Assembly: GCF_014203225.1 (NCBI RefSeq)
Contig: NZ_JACHIO010000029.1
Coordinates: 16,349 to 80,348, forward strand
Origin: Granulicella mallensis
Lineage (GTDB): Bacteria; Acidobacteriota; Terriglobia; Terriglobales; Acidobacteriaceae
Direction of reading: 5' to 3'
Length of the DNA stretch: 64,000 bases
This document shows, piece by piece, positions 51,325 through 60,128 of the stretch. The position numbers and the translations under genes are program-made. Below the pieces are notes generated by a model. It saw only the letters and a list, made by a program, of their open reading frames with translations, was not told where the DNA came from and searched no databases. Numbering within the stretch: position 1 is the first letter of the stretch; the number at the start of each line of letters is the position of its first letter.

Positions 51325-52454
51325 CTGCAGCAGACTATCTTCTCGACCTCATCCGAATCCGGTCTGTATCGGCATCGAGCAATCGCGCCGTTGTGGACTA
51401 CGCCCGGAACGTGCTGCATCAGGCAGGTTGGAGTACACGCGAACTCGCCTACATCGACGCGAACGCTGTCGAGAAGGTCAATTTGATCGCAGCCCCGCCC
51501 CGGCAGGATGTCTCGGCTCGATCGGTTGACCTTGCCTTCGTATGTCATACCGACACGGTCCCGTTTTCATCCTCGTGGGCGGGGGCGCTCGAGCCCTTCG
51601 CCGACGAAGAGCATATCTACGGTTGCGGGGCGTGCGATGTGAAAGGGTTCCTCGCGTGCCTGTTGCAGGCAGCCGCATTGCAGCCTCACGGCGATTGGGC
51701 GGAAGGGGTACGAATTGTCCTGACGGCAGATGAAGAGATCGGCTGCGTCGGGGCCAAGGATCTGCTTGCACAGGACGCCATCAGGCCCAGGCGCCTGGTC
51801 ATCGGAGAGCCGACATCGCTGCATGCCGCCCGCGCCGGAAAGGGCTATTGTCTCTCCGAGGTTGTGGTGCAGGGAATCGAAGCCCACAGCGCACACCCCG
51901 AGCAGGGAGCCTCCGCGATCTTTGCGGCTAGCAGGATGATTCGATCGATTGAAGAGCTTGCCGTGCAGTTGAGAGCGCAGACGCATGACCTCTTTCACCC
52001 CGCTTATACCACCGTTAACGTTGGGACCGTCGAAGGTGGGACAGCGAAGAACATCATCGCCGGTGAGTGCAGGTTTCTGGTCGAATGGCGGCCTGTTCCA
52101 GGGCTTGACCCCGAATTCATCCCCGCAGCCTTGCAAAGCTACGCGGAGGCTCTTCAGCAAAGAGATTCCCGAATCCGATGCACGATTCACTCACTTCGTC
52201 AGCAGGCTGGCTTCGAGACGGCTGAAATATCTACGCTGGTGCAAACGCTCGTTGAGAAGACGGGACAGGCGCCGGCTTCCATCCCTTTTGGCTCTGAGGC
52301 AAGCGTGTTCGCGCCCATTGCGGAAGAGACAGTCGTCTTTGGACCGGGGGATATGCAAACGGCTCATAGTGACAGGGAGCGTGTTCCTGTGGCCGAATTG
52401 GAGAAGACCGTCGCCGTATTGAAGAGCCTGATGTTCCCTAAGAATCCTGTCTAA
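51321..52454 (+). CDS. M20-family deacylase, acetylornithine deacetylase-like
   Basis: A 377-aa zinc hydrolase of the ArgE/DapE group. Metal residues are visible in AFVCHTDTVP (His, Asp), YGCGACDVKGFLA (bridging Asp), LTADEEIGCVGAKDL (catalytic Glu pair), VIGEPTSLHAARAGKGY and, near the end, MQTAHSDRERVPV (His). ArgE removes acyl groups from N-acyl amino acids. Located at the end of the hut operon with a 4-bp overlap after hutF, it may cleave N-formylglutamate in place of HutG; this is an inference from context. Acetylornithine deacetylation is the other option, but arginine synthesis here has ArgJ, which makes it unnecessary. Confidence 0.87.
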   Translation: MTAADYLLDLIRIRSVSASSNRAVVDYARNVLHQAGWSTRELAYIDANAVEKVNLIAAPPRQDVSARSVDLAFVCHTDTVPFSSSWAGALEPFADEEHIYGCGACDVKGFLACLLQAAALQPHGDWAEGVRIVLTADEEIGCVGAKDLLAQDAIRPRRLVIGEPTSLHAARAGKGYCLSEVVVQGIEAHSAHPEQGASAIFAASRMIRSIEELAVQLRAQTHDLFHPAYTTVNVGTVEGGTAKNIIAGECRFLVEWRPVPGLDPEFIPAALQSYAEALQQRDSRIRCTIHSLRQQAGFETAEISTLVQTLVEKTGQAPASIPFGSEASVFAPIAEETVVFGPGDMQTAHSDRERVPVAELEKTVAVLKSLMFPKNPV

Positions 52455-52534
52455 AAACTAGGAGCAGCCTGATCCTCCCATCATGCCATCGAACGGCAGT
52501 CCTGCGGGTTTTTGCATCACCGGCCATACAAAAG

Positions 52535-54136
52535 CTACCCCTCCAGGGTTCCTGCGGTATGGATGCGACTTTCAGTCAAGTCCAGTTCGTATTGAAGTGC
52601 TCGCAACGCTTCTTCGCTGATCTGTCCATCATCACGCAAACGAATAAGAGCGTTCCGCTCAACCTGAAGCACATCCATCATGGCCGCTTTCCGATCAGAG
52701 TAGCCGACATTGCCAACCGAGGCCTCTTCACTTTCCGGCGGAAGGGAATCAAGTCTTTTTTGATACATAGCGATGATTTCGCTGAACATGGCCGACTGAT
52801 CCTTTTTCTTGACGCGTCTGCGGCTTAGGTGCGCTACTGCCTCTCTCAGGAGCACTCGCCGAGCTTCCTGCTCTTCCTTGTGGGAAGAGGGCGCACCGCA
52901 CAGTCCCAGCAGCCGGATTAACGAGGGCATCGTCAACCCTTGAATCACAAGAGTGGCAAAGATCAGACAGAATGCCAAATAGATAATCATGCTCCGCTGT
53001 GGCAGCGTATAGGGCAACGAGACTGCTGCGGCCAGAGAGAGCACTCCCCGCATCCCTCCCCAACCAATGATGAAGGTAGCTCCAGGAGACGGAGGCTCAA
53101 CCTTGATTTTCTGTGCCCACCGCTGCAATGCATATGAAACGTAGGTTTCTCCGAAGACCCAGAGCATTCGGATAGCGATCATGGCTAAGCTAAAGCCGAT
53201 GCCATATCGAAGCAGTACGGAATGACTCATTCCGTGGATCTGCCCCATGACATAGGGCAACTGAAGACCGATCAAAACAAAGACAATGCCGTTCAAGATG
53301 AAAGTTAACGCATCCCAGACCGCTGCTGCCTGCAGTCTCACGCCAGGAGACATATAGGTAACGCTTTTCCGGCTCATGTACATGCTGCATGCAATTACCG
53401 CGATGACACCGGACACCCTCATCCGTGCTCCCAACAGGTACGTCGCATACGGAACCAGGATGCTGATGATGATCTCAATGCCGCCGTCATCGACCCACGT
53501 CTCAAACCACGCTACGATTGCACCGACCGCCAGGCCAATGAGTACGCCTCCTCCAATCAGGAAAAATAATCGTCCCACTGTCTCGATGGGGGACGGAGTT
53601 CTTCCCGTCGCAAGAAGGAGCAGGCCGAATTGCAGGGCGACAAGGCCTGTGCCATCGTTTACAAGACTCTCGGCTTCCAAAATCTCGACGATCGATGGGG
53701 GGATGCCGAGGCGACGAGCGATCGATGTAGCAGCGATAGCGTCGGTTGCAGCCACTACCGCCCCGAGAAGCACGGCCGATCGCCAATCGAATCCCGGCAG
53801 GATTTTTCCCGCCGCCATTGCCAGCCCCAGGATTGTGAAAAAGACCAGACCCACGGCTAGCTTCGCAATACTCGAAAAATTCCTTTGGAATTCGCGCCAG
53901 GAAAGCGTCCAGGCTGCAGCGTGAAGCAGGGGGGGAAGAAAAACCAGGAACACAATGTCCGGATCTAGATCGATGCGCGGCATTCCAGGCACAAACCCAA
54001 GCAATAATCCGGCAGTGACCAACAAAATTGGATACGGGATCTTTAGCCTGCGCGCCAGGGCGGCAAACATGGCGACAAAGACCAGGAGCAGAAGAACTAC
54101 GGTCTCAACAGACTGTACTCCGCCGCCGGGCGTCAC
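52535..54136 (-). CDS. CPA1-family Na+/H+ antiporter
   Basis: A 533-aa integral membrane protein with about 12-13 predicted helices in its first ~410 residues and a ~120-residue cytoplasmic tail. The family signature is seen in PILLVTAGLLLGFVPGMP, FLVFLPPLLHAAAWTLSWRE, GAVVAATDAIAATSIARRLG (the ion-binding Asp of the TDP-type motif), AESLVNDGTGLVALQFG (the ND motif) and GWGGMRGVLSLAAAVSLP. These exchange Na+ or K+ for H+. The start chosen is GTG 54136 with GGAGAG upstream; the frame is open to 54223. It converges with the hut operon. Confidence 0.9.
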   Translation of the reverse strand: MTPGGGVQSVETVVLLLLVFVAMFAALARRLKIPYPILLVTAGLLLGFVPGMPRIDLDPDIVFLVFLPPLLHAAAWTLSWREFQRNFSSIAKLAVGLVFFTILGLAMAAGKILPGFDWRSAVLLGAVVAATDAIAATSIARRLGIPPSIVEILEAESLVNDGTGLVALQFGLLLLATGRTPSPIETVGRLFFLIGGGVLIGLAVGAIVAWFETWVDDGGIEIIISILVPYATYLLGARMRVSGVIAVIACSMYMSRKSVTYMSPGVRLQAAAVWDALTFILNGIVFVLIGLQLPYVMGQIHGMSHSVLLRYGIGFSLAMIAIRMLWVFGETYVSYALQRWAQKIKVEPPSPGATFIIGWGGMRGVLSLAAAVSLPYTLPQRSMIIYLAFCLIFATLVIQGLTMPSLIRLLGLCGAPSSHKEEQEARRVLLREAVAHLSRRRVKKKDQSAMFSEIIAMYQKRLDSLPPESEEASVGNVGYSDRKAAMMDVLQVERNALIRLRDDGQISEEALRALQYELDLTESRIHTAGTLEG

Positions 54137-54275
54137 GAGTGCTCTCCGGGAAGCGCCGCGAAGGAGCATTTTTCGAGATCGTAAGGCAGACGGGACATTC
54201 CCTATTATCTCGCGCAAGCGCAATACTGCCGCGGGATCGTCCCTTCAATGCGGCCGAGTCGGCAGTCACAATCCT

Positions 54276-54881
54276 TCAGCGTGGAGCGGCTTCCGTTCGA
54301 CTGGTCTTCTTCTTTCGCAGTGCTCTGGAAGGAAGGATACGGGCCTCGGTCGATGTTCCCTTTAACGTGTCAGGTACATCGTGGTCGAGGTCTGGGCTTC
54401 CGTTTGACGAAGTCAATGACTCGCGCGCCTTCTGCATCTCCTCGGTCACTCGGTCGAGAATCCTCAGTACTGTCAGCCCGTCTTCACCGGCGAAGCAGTC
54501 GTATAACAGTTTTCTCAGGTGCCGGGCCTCAGCAGCGAGCTTCTGGGTCAATTTCTCACCCCGCGCCGTCAGGTGGATGAGCTTTGCTCTGCCGTCCGTC
54601 GGAGACGCTTTTCTCCGAAGAAGGACCCTCTTTTCGAGGAGGGTCACCATCGCTGTAATGGTGTTGGGTTCGGCGAACATCGCATCGCCCAGATCCGCCT
54701 GTCTTATACCGGGGTCCCGATAGACCGTCAGCAGCAGGCTATATTGGTCGGAAGTTAATCCGTAGGGACTAAGAAGGCTGTCTCCGAATCGGGAGATGGA
54801 CAGAAACGCCCGTCTCAGGCGTTGAGGAATATGCAATTGGGTCTGCGCCGGAGCCTCGGTTGCAGACTGCGGCTCAATCAT
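54276..54881 (-). CDS. MarR-family transcriptional regulator
   Basis: A 201-aa regulator. The winged helix region reads RRAFLSISRFGDSLLSPYGL, then TSDQYSLLLTVYRDPGIRQA, DLGDAMFAEPNTITAMVTLL, EKRVLLRRKASPTDGRAKLI and HLTARGEKL. The wing with the Asp-Arg pair (DGRAK) is typical of MarR. A disordered basic tail (RALRKKKTSRTEAAPR) follows, about 40 residues more than usual. ATG 54881 is taken; the frame continues to 54968. It is upstream of the antiporter gene (140-bp gap) and could control it. Confidence 0.88.
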   Translation of the reverse strand: MIEPQSATEAPAQTQLHIPQRLRRAFLSISRFGDSLLSPYGLTSDQYSLLLTVYRDPGIRQADLGDAMFAEPNTITAMVTLLEKRVLLRRKASPTDGRAKLIHLTARGEKLTQKLAAEARHLRKLLYDCFAGEDGLTVLRILDRVTEEMQKARESLTSSNGSPDLDHDVPDTLKGTSTEARILPSRALRKKKTSRTEAAPR

Positions 54882-55074
54882 CTCACGGTTCACGAATTGG
54901 TATTGTCCCTTTGAATTCGCGGGGGCAGGTGAAAGCGGGGCCACGGCCCAATTCCAGAAATAGATCACGGAGATGGAGGCACAAACCTCGTTCCAACTCG
55001 CGCTCCTGCGTACTAGAGGTCAGCGTCAGGAAATCGAAGTTGTATGGATCTTTGAGCGTCCGGTTGAGAGCGAT

Positions 55075-58026
55075 CTATTGCTGGAGAAGCAGCAGCCATT
55101 CTCCAGCGTCAGGCTTTTCGATTATGGTGCCTGCCTGTCCTGAGATGGTGGCAGCTTCTTTCGATGTTCCCGTCCTGGGGTTGAACCAGAGGCCATGATA
55201 GGAGGGGTGGGGAAGAACCTTTGCGAGGGTGAGGTTGCTTCCGGAACGTGCATCGATTAGCACCGGATCGTTCGCCCCTCCGGCCAGGACCCAGTTGTGG
55301 GTTGCATCGGACACCGGGCCATCGACCGGCCCCAACTTCATCAACGCAGTTGCCAGATGGTCGTGGATGAATTGATCGATCATGGCATCTGAGGGATTGT
55401 CTTTGTAGAGGGATGTGCGGCCACGGAGAGACGACTGTGAGGCCGCGCCACCCATGAGGATCGGCAGAGGTCCAGCGCCGCTTTCCATCGGCACAAACGC
55501 TATGTGGGGATAGCGATCGCGGTACTCGCGAACCTGTTTGTAGACCAGCTCCGGCGTTGTCGGTGGAGGCGTGTCGGTGTAGCCCGGGAACTGCTTGCTG
55601 ATGAGTTCGCGGAAGGCGTGATTCTCGCCGGCCTTTGGAGCGAATAGCGTGCCGTCCGGCTCGTAGATCCAGTAGCGCATGTCGACGACCGCGATCTGCT
55701 TTGAGCGCACAGGGTCGGTGAGGATCGCGTCTGTCGTCTGTTTGCTGGTGGTCAGCGCAATGCGGACGTGGCGGTGGTGCTGCTTCTCCCACTCGGCTAC
55801 GGTGTCTTGAAAGAACTGCTCGAACTCCAATGGTCCGGCATACTGATACGCCGCGCCGAAGATCATATTCGGCATGTCGCCCAGCTCGTCGAGCACGTGG
55901 AGGATGTAGTCGTGGTGCAGCTTCCGCAGCGGGGCATAGCTGACGCTGAAGAACTCGTTGCCGACGTCGAGTCTCGTCCCTCCCGGATGGTAGGGCGGCG
56001 GCTCGGGCAGGCCCGTGTCGTTGATGTTGTTCGCGGGACGCCAGGGGAAGTCAGCCCAGTGGGGGCCGATCTCAAGTACGTTGTGATCGTTGTAGAGGTC
56101 GAAGTAGACGATGAGGCCCTGTTGGGCGGCGAGCTTCGCGAACTCGCGGTGCCGTTCGAAGTACCAGGGGTTGTAGTGGGAGACATCGAAGAGGCTCAGG
56201 CCATCCCACCCTGTGCCTTTGCCGCTGCGGGCCCACGGCATCTCAAAGAACGGTGCCCAGACGTTGCCGTCTGGCTCATGGTCGATCATGTGCGCGTCGC
56301 GACGGTGTTCATACCAGAGCCCCGGCCCCACTTGCAGGAAGATCACTCCTTTCTCTTTCAGACGTGCCGCGAACTCTGGGAGATCTTCGATCAGGCCTGG
56401 GCCGACCTGTCCCGGCATGAAGCGAGTGATGCTCGAGCCTGTGGTCATGACCGCAGTGGCTGGCGAGGTGTCGCCCTTCCACCAGGCTTCGCCTTGCGAT
56501 TCTCCCCAGGCCACCTGGCCGTCCATCACAAAGCGTCCGTTGACGATGGAGAAGGGATGTTCGGTGGGTTCTTGGGTGGCTGCACGACGTTCAGCTTTGA
56601 AGAGAGGCGGCGTGCTCTTGTCCTCTGGCATGGGGCCGGCGGAGGTTGTTATGCTGCGTGCTGCTAGCTCTGCCTGATAGAGCGGCTGCTCGGAATGTAT
56701 CGCAAAGTTTGGCGCTTCAGGCGGTCCTTTGGCTTCTGCGGATTTTGCCGTTACGTTCCAGAGCACGGAGTTGGCTGCGGTCCATCCAGCGCCCTGCGCG
56801 CGGGTCTGGTCGAGGATCAGTTGAACGCTTGCATCGGGGACATGCACGTTCTCGTAGAGCACGCCCGAGGCCCAGCCTTCGAACGCACCGCTGGCTCCCA
56901 GCGAGCCTGAGGCTTCGCAGTCGAGAAAGACATTGGGGCCTGCGGCCAGCAGGCCGGTGGCGAAGTCGTTCATGCCTGCCTCGCTGTGGCAGCGCTCGAC
57001 CAGTACCTGCTGTCCGTAGACTACGAAGGCCTGGCGGCGATACCCGCCGACCTCGGAGATGGGCGCTTCAAAGCGGCAGTCCGCGATGGTGATACGCCGA
57101 GCGCGTAGGCCGGTTCGTACGGCGGAGGCGACGAAGTGCCGTGCTGTAACTTGTCTTACCCAGCCATCTTCGACATGATCGAGTGCGATCGCGATCCAGG
57201 AGTGTTCTTCGTCTTTTGGAAAGTGTGTGTCATAGGCCGAGTCGAGCGTGAGAGCTTCGATGCCGATGTGCTGCGGTGTTTCGTTTGTGCGCACTGCGGC
57301 GATGGTGCCGCCGCCGTATCGCTTTTCGAGGGCCGTCGTGATGGGTGCGTCGATCTCGATCCTGCCGCTTGCGGCATCGACGGCTGTAACGGTTCTGTCC
57401 CAGACCAGATCATGCGATCCGGGATGCCAGTCGAGACGCGCATTGGCGAAGGTTCCCGGCAGGCCCGTCATGCCCAGCGATTTGATCCACTCGATGGTGC
57501 TTGGCCGACGCACAACGATGTGTGTTCCGACGGGAAAGGCAGAGGTGTCGGCGACCTTGAAGGAGCGGGCTCCGGTTGGAACGGTATCGTCGGTGATTGC
57601 TACGGGATCGCCGATCTCTGGATTGGTCTGGCCGCCGACTTCAATCAGTGTTCGGCGATTGTTGCCTGTCGCCAGGAGGATTGTCTTCGATCCTCGGCCC
57701 CGGAGTACGATGCCGCTGGCGCGCAGGTGCAGTTGCCCTGCGACGAGGTACTGTCCCGCTTCGAGAAGGATGGCGCCGCGAAAGCCGTTGGCTTGTATCG
57801 GCAGTGCGGATACGTGATCGATCGCCGATTGCAGCAGGGCTGTGTCGTCCTTGCCGCTGGGCTTTACGGCAAGCACCGCTGCGACAGAGGGAATCGGCTT
57901 GCCAGCTTCGAATCCCGCGAAAGAGAAGTCGATGGAGAGGGGGTTCTTTGTCGCCTGGGCTGCAGCAATGCAGCATCCACTTGCTAGAAGCGCGCCGACG
58001 AGTACTTGTCTAAGGCTCACAACCAT
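55075..58026 (-). CDS. Secreted beta-helix plus DUF6298-like protein, probable polysaccharide-degrading enzyme
   Basis: A very long secreted protein (983 aa from ATG 58026; 992 from GTG 58053) with a signal peptide (VLVGALLASGCCIAAAQA). Residues ~45-440 form a right-handed beta-helix like pectate lyases (DDTALLQSAIDHV, GAILLEAGQYLVAGQLHLRA, GIVLRGRGSKTILLATG). From ~480 to the end there is a TIM-barrel-like region with acidic and aromatic residues (FEMPWARSGKGTGWDGLSLF, QGLIVYFDLYNDHN) that I associate with DUF6298. Its activity is unproven. The GH28 gene ends at its start with overlap (GTGA), so the pair is coupled and likely attacks the same uronic-acid polymer. Confidence 0.82.
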   Translation of the reverse strand: MVVSLRQVLVGALLASGCCIAAAQATKNPLSIDFSFAGFEAGKPIPSVAAVLAVKPSGKDDTALLQSAIDHVSALPIQANGFRGAILLEAGQYLVAGQLHLRASGIVLRGRGSKTILLATGNNRRTLIEVGGQTNPEIGDPVAITDDTVPTGARSFKVADTSAFPVGTHIVVRRPSTIEWIKSLGMTGLPGTFANARLDWHPGSHDLVWDRTVTAVDAASGRIEIDAPITTALEKRYGGGTIAAVRTNETPQHIGIEALTLDSAYDTHFPKDEEHSWIAIALDHVEDGWVRQVTARHFVASAVRTGLRARRITIADCRFEAPISEVGGYRRQAFVVYGQQVLVERCHSEAGMNDFATGLLAAGPNVFLDCEASGSLGASGAFEGWASGVLYENVHVPDASVQLILDQTRAQGAGWTAANSVLWNVTAKSAEAKGPPEAPNFAIHSEQPLYQAELAARSITTSAGPMPEDKSTPPLFKAERRAATQEPTEHPFSIVNGRFVMDGQVAWGESQGEAWWKGDTSPATAVMTTGSSITRFMPGQVGPGLIEDLPEFAARLKEKGVIFLQVGPGLWYEHRRDAHMIDHEPDGNVWAPFFEMPWARSGKGTGWDGLSLFDVSHYNPWYFERHREFAKLAAQQGLIVYFDLYNDHNVLEIGPHWADFPWRPANNINDTGLPEPPPYHPGGTRLDVGNEFFSVSYAPLRKLHHDYILHVLDELGDMPNMIFGAAYQYAGPLEFEQFFQDTVAEWEKQHHRHVRIALTTSKQTTDAILTDPVRSKQIAVVDMRYWIYEPDGTLFAPKAGENHAFRELISKQFPGYTDTPPPTTPELVYKQVREYRDRYPHIAFVPMESGAGPLPILMGGAASQSSLRGRTSLYKDNPSDAMIDQFIHDHLATALMKLGPVDGPVSDATHNWVLAGGANDPVLIDARSGSNLTLAKVLPHPSYHGLWFNPRTGTSKEAATISGQAGTIIEKPDAGEWLLLLQQ

Positions 58027-58049
58027 TCCAATCTGTGAATCAAAATGAC

Positions 58050-59579
58050 TCACTGTTGAGGGAAGGGAACAAACTTGTCCGTGCAGGAGACTGCAGAACC
58101 TTGTCCAGCTTTGCCCCCGATCGTTGAGTCCGTGCCGTTCGCAAGCTGGAGATTGACCGGGCCTGGGCCAAGGTACAGGTCAGCGTGGCTGATGACGTAC
58201 TGATACGGCAGAGCATCTGTCAGCAGCACATCGTCGAGGTTCGCTCCGATGCGATAGTCCGTGGCGTAGCCGTTGAAGGAGATCTTGCCTCCGCCCGACA
58301 CACGAACATGGTGCAGCGTAACGTCGCGCATGCTCGGAGGGGAGTTGCCCTTCAACGTTCCGGCGGCGGAATAAGCGGTGTCGAGCGTAATGGGATTGCG
58401 GGAGTTGCGCACGCAGACGTCGTCATACACGACGTCATGCACCAGGCCACCGCGTGAGCCGTTCGACTTGATGCGAATGCCGTTGTCGGGGCCGTCCAGC
58501 GAGAGGTCGAAGACGCGAACCTGGCTGACGCCGCCATTGGTCTCGCTGCCGATGGACATGCCGTGTCCCCAGTAGAAGTGATTGTGGCTGACGGTCATAT
58601 TGGTCAGGCCGCCGGTCCCGCCTTTGATCGCGATGTTGTCGTCGCCGGCGCGGATGTAGCTATGGGTAATGGTGATGTTCTTTGCGCCGTCGCCAGGGTC
58701 GACGCCGTCGGTGTTGGGAGCGTTGCGTTGTGGCGTGTCGATCTTCAAGCCCCACGCGGTGAAGCCGTCACCGTGGTTGTAGACGACATGGAAGTTGGGC
58801 GAGTTCTTCAGCGTGATGCGATAGAGCGTGAAGTTGTCGGCGCTGTCGGTGAAGATCAGCCGAAAACATTGTTGGTGGCCTGTCTTTCCGGCCTGGGCTG
58901 CGAGGCCCCACCAGGTAATGTCCTTGCCGAGGATCTGCTCTTCGCCTCGTCCATCGATGGTGCCATCGCCCATCACACCCGCTCCTGATACATGCTTGGC
59001 AGAGATCAGCGGCTTGCATCCGCCGCGTGTTTCGCTCAGGATTCCGCAACTACCGGGTGAGGTCTCAAAGGCTGCGGCATCGCGTGACGCGAAGAGGGTT
59101 ACTCCCTTGTCGACGATCAGCGTTACGCCTTCGCGTAGTTCGAGAGGGCCGCTGAGGAAGGCGTTCGCTTTGCCATGTGTGTGTAGGACGACTCCATGGC
59201 CTTTTGTGCAGGTATCAAGGGCCTTCTGGATTCTTACGGTGTCGAGTTTGTTTTCGTCTTCTGCGGCTAGTGAGTGGCCGCTTGTGTTGAGCTGCGCGTC
59301 GAGTGAGGCACAGGCTGGAGGCAGCGTTGGCTCTGTGACAGTGCGGGTATCCTGCGCGATGAGAAGGCTTGAGGATGAGAGGGCCAGTAGGCAAAGAGCG
59401 AGATATGCCCGGTTGGGGAGCGTTCTGGGGAATTTGGGGGGATTTTGGCTTTTGCGGTTGCGGAGGACCTGCGACAGGCTCTTACTGACGGTGCCTGTCT
59501 GACAGGATATGCCTATTTGACCAGGACACTTCTTCGAGCTGAAAGGCTTTGTCGCTAGGAGAATATTGGATAATCTCAT
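58050..59579 (-). CDS. Glycoside hydrolase family 28 (polygalacturonase-type), secreted
   Basis: A 509-aa protein of the pectin-hydrolysing family. It contains the four GH28 active-site signatures in order: NTDGVDPGDG, AGDDNIAIKGG, GHGMSIGSET and RIKSNGSRGG. The fold is a right-handed beta-helix. The signal peptide lies unusually far in (about residues 57-75, RAYLALCLLALSSSSLLIAQ), so the true start may differ, but no ATG or GTG lies closer. A good promoter (TTGACG, 17 bp, TAACAA) is 9-37 bp upstream, giving a transcript start near the ATG. The downstream 983-aa protein is translationally coupled. Confidence 0.92.
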   Translation of the reverse strand: MRLSNILLATKPFSSKKCPGQIGISCQTGTVSKSLSQVLRNRKSQNPPKFPRTLPNRAYLALCLLALSSSSLLIAQDTRTVTEPTLPPACASLDAQLNTSGHSLAAEDENKLDTVRIQKALDTCTKGHGVVLHTHGKANAFLSGPLELREGVTLIVDKGVTLFASRDAAAFETSPGSCGILSETRGGCKPLISAKHVSGAGVMGDGTIDGRGEEQILGKDITWWGLAAQAGKTGHQQCFRLIFTDSADNFTLYRITLKNSPNFHVVYNHGDGFTAWGLKIDTPQRNAPNTDGVDPGDGAKNITITHSYIRAGDDNIAIKGGTGGLTNMTVSHNHFYWGHGMSIGSETNGGVSQVRVFDLSLDGPDNGIRIKSNGSRGGLVHDVVYDDVCVRNSRNPITLDTAYSAAGTLKGNSPPSMRDVTLHHVRVSGGGKISFNGYATDYRIGANLDDVLLTDALPYQYVISHADLYLGPGPVNLQLANGTDSTIGGKAGQGSAVSCTDKFVPFPQQ

Positions 59580-59618
59580 CGCAAGCTTTGTTACACAGTC
59601 TGACTAGTCCCGTCAACT

Positions 59619-59635
59619 GATTGGTATGACCAATC
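59619..59635. promoter_or_regulatory. GntR/UxuR-type operator upstream of the GH28 gene
   Basis: GATTGGT-ATG-ACCAATC, perfect 7-bp arms. The core TTGGTNNNACCAA resembles the ExuR/UxuR and FadR-type operators of GntR regulators. It sits directly upstream of the -35 box (TTGACG on the minus strand at 59611-59616, with TAACAA at 59588-59593, spacer 17 bp). The regulator itself is not in the window. The 219-bp gap also carries a half repeat near 59695-59745. Confidence 0.65.
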
Positions 59636-59798
59636 GGTCGTGGTGCCTGACAGGGGATGGTGAGCTGTGACGTTTGTGGTGGCGCCTGGCGAAGAACGGG
59701 AGGAAGCAGATTCGCTCCCCTTCGGCTACGCTCAGGGTCGGAATGACAAGCCAGAGAAGCAAGAGCAAAGACAACAGCAAGAGCTAAGGCAAGGACGT

Positions 59799-60020
59799 TT
59801 AGCTATCCTTGCGATAGAGAAGGTTGCGCATGGCTTGCCTGCGGGCTTCGTTGGCCTCGCTGATGGACTTGCGTTCGTCGGCGTCCATGCGGCGTTTGCC
59901 GCCGGACTCCATGGCTTCGGGGGTGCTGCACTGGGGGCAGCGATTGGCGAAGCCGGGTTTGTCCGGTTTCAACTCGAACTCTTCGGAGCAGACGATGCAG
60001 GTTTTGATCGGGAAAGGCAT
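59799..60020 (-). CDS. Small zinc-ribbon protein, unknown function
   Basis: A 73-aa protein starting MPFPIKTCIVCSEEFELKPD and containing the pair CIVC and CPQC, a Cx2C-x(~19)-Cx2C zinc ribbon. A charged helical tail follows (DADERKSISEANEARRQAMR). It looks like a transcription- or translation-associated small protein, with no recognised name. The reading frame is open further upstream (to 60707), but that part is a shadow of the phosphopantetheinyl transferase gene on the other strand. Start ATG 60020 has only a weak GGGA upstream. Confidence 0.75.
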   Translation of the reverse strand: MPFPIKTCIVCSEEFELKPDKPGFANRCPQCSTPEAMESGGKRRMDADERKSISEANEARRQAMRNLLYRKDS

Positions 60021-60128
60021 TGCGCTGTTCCCATGATACGTCTGTAGCTGGCTTCGCTCAAGGTGTTGCGCCAGGGCTGAGGGGCGTCGTTTTACTTTTA
60101 AGAGCAGGTACGGAAGGCTATTGACGCA

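Noticed and set aside
55768..56667. 299-aa plus-strand frame inside the DUF6298-like gene
   Set aside because: Shadow of the large minus-strand gene; no domain pattern and no ribosome site.
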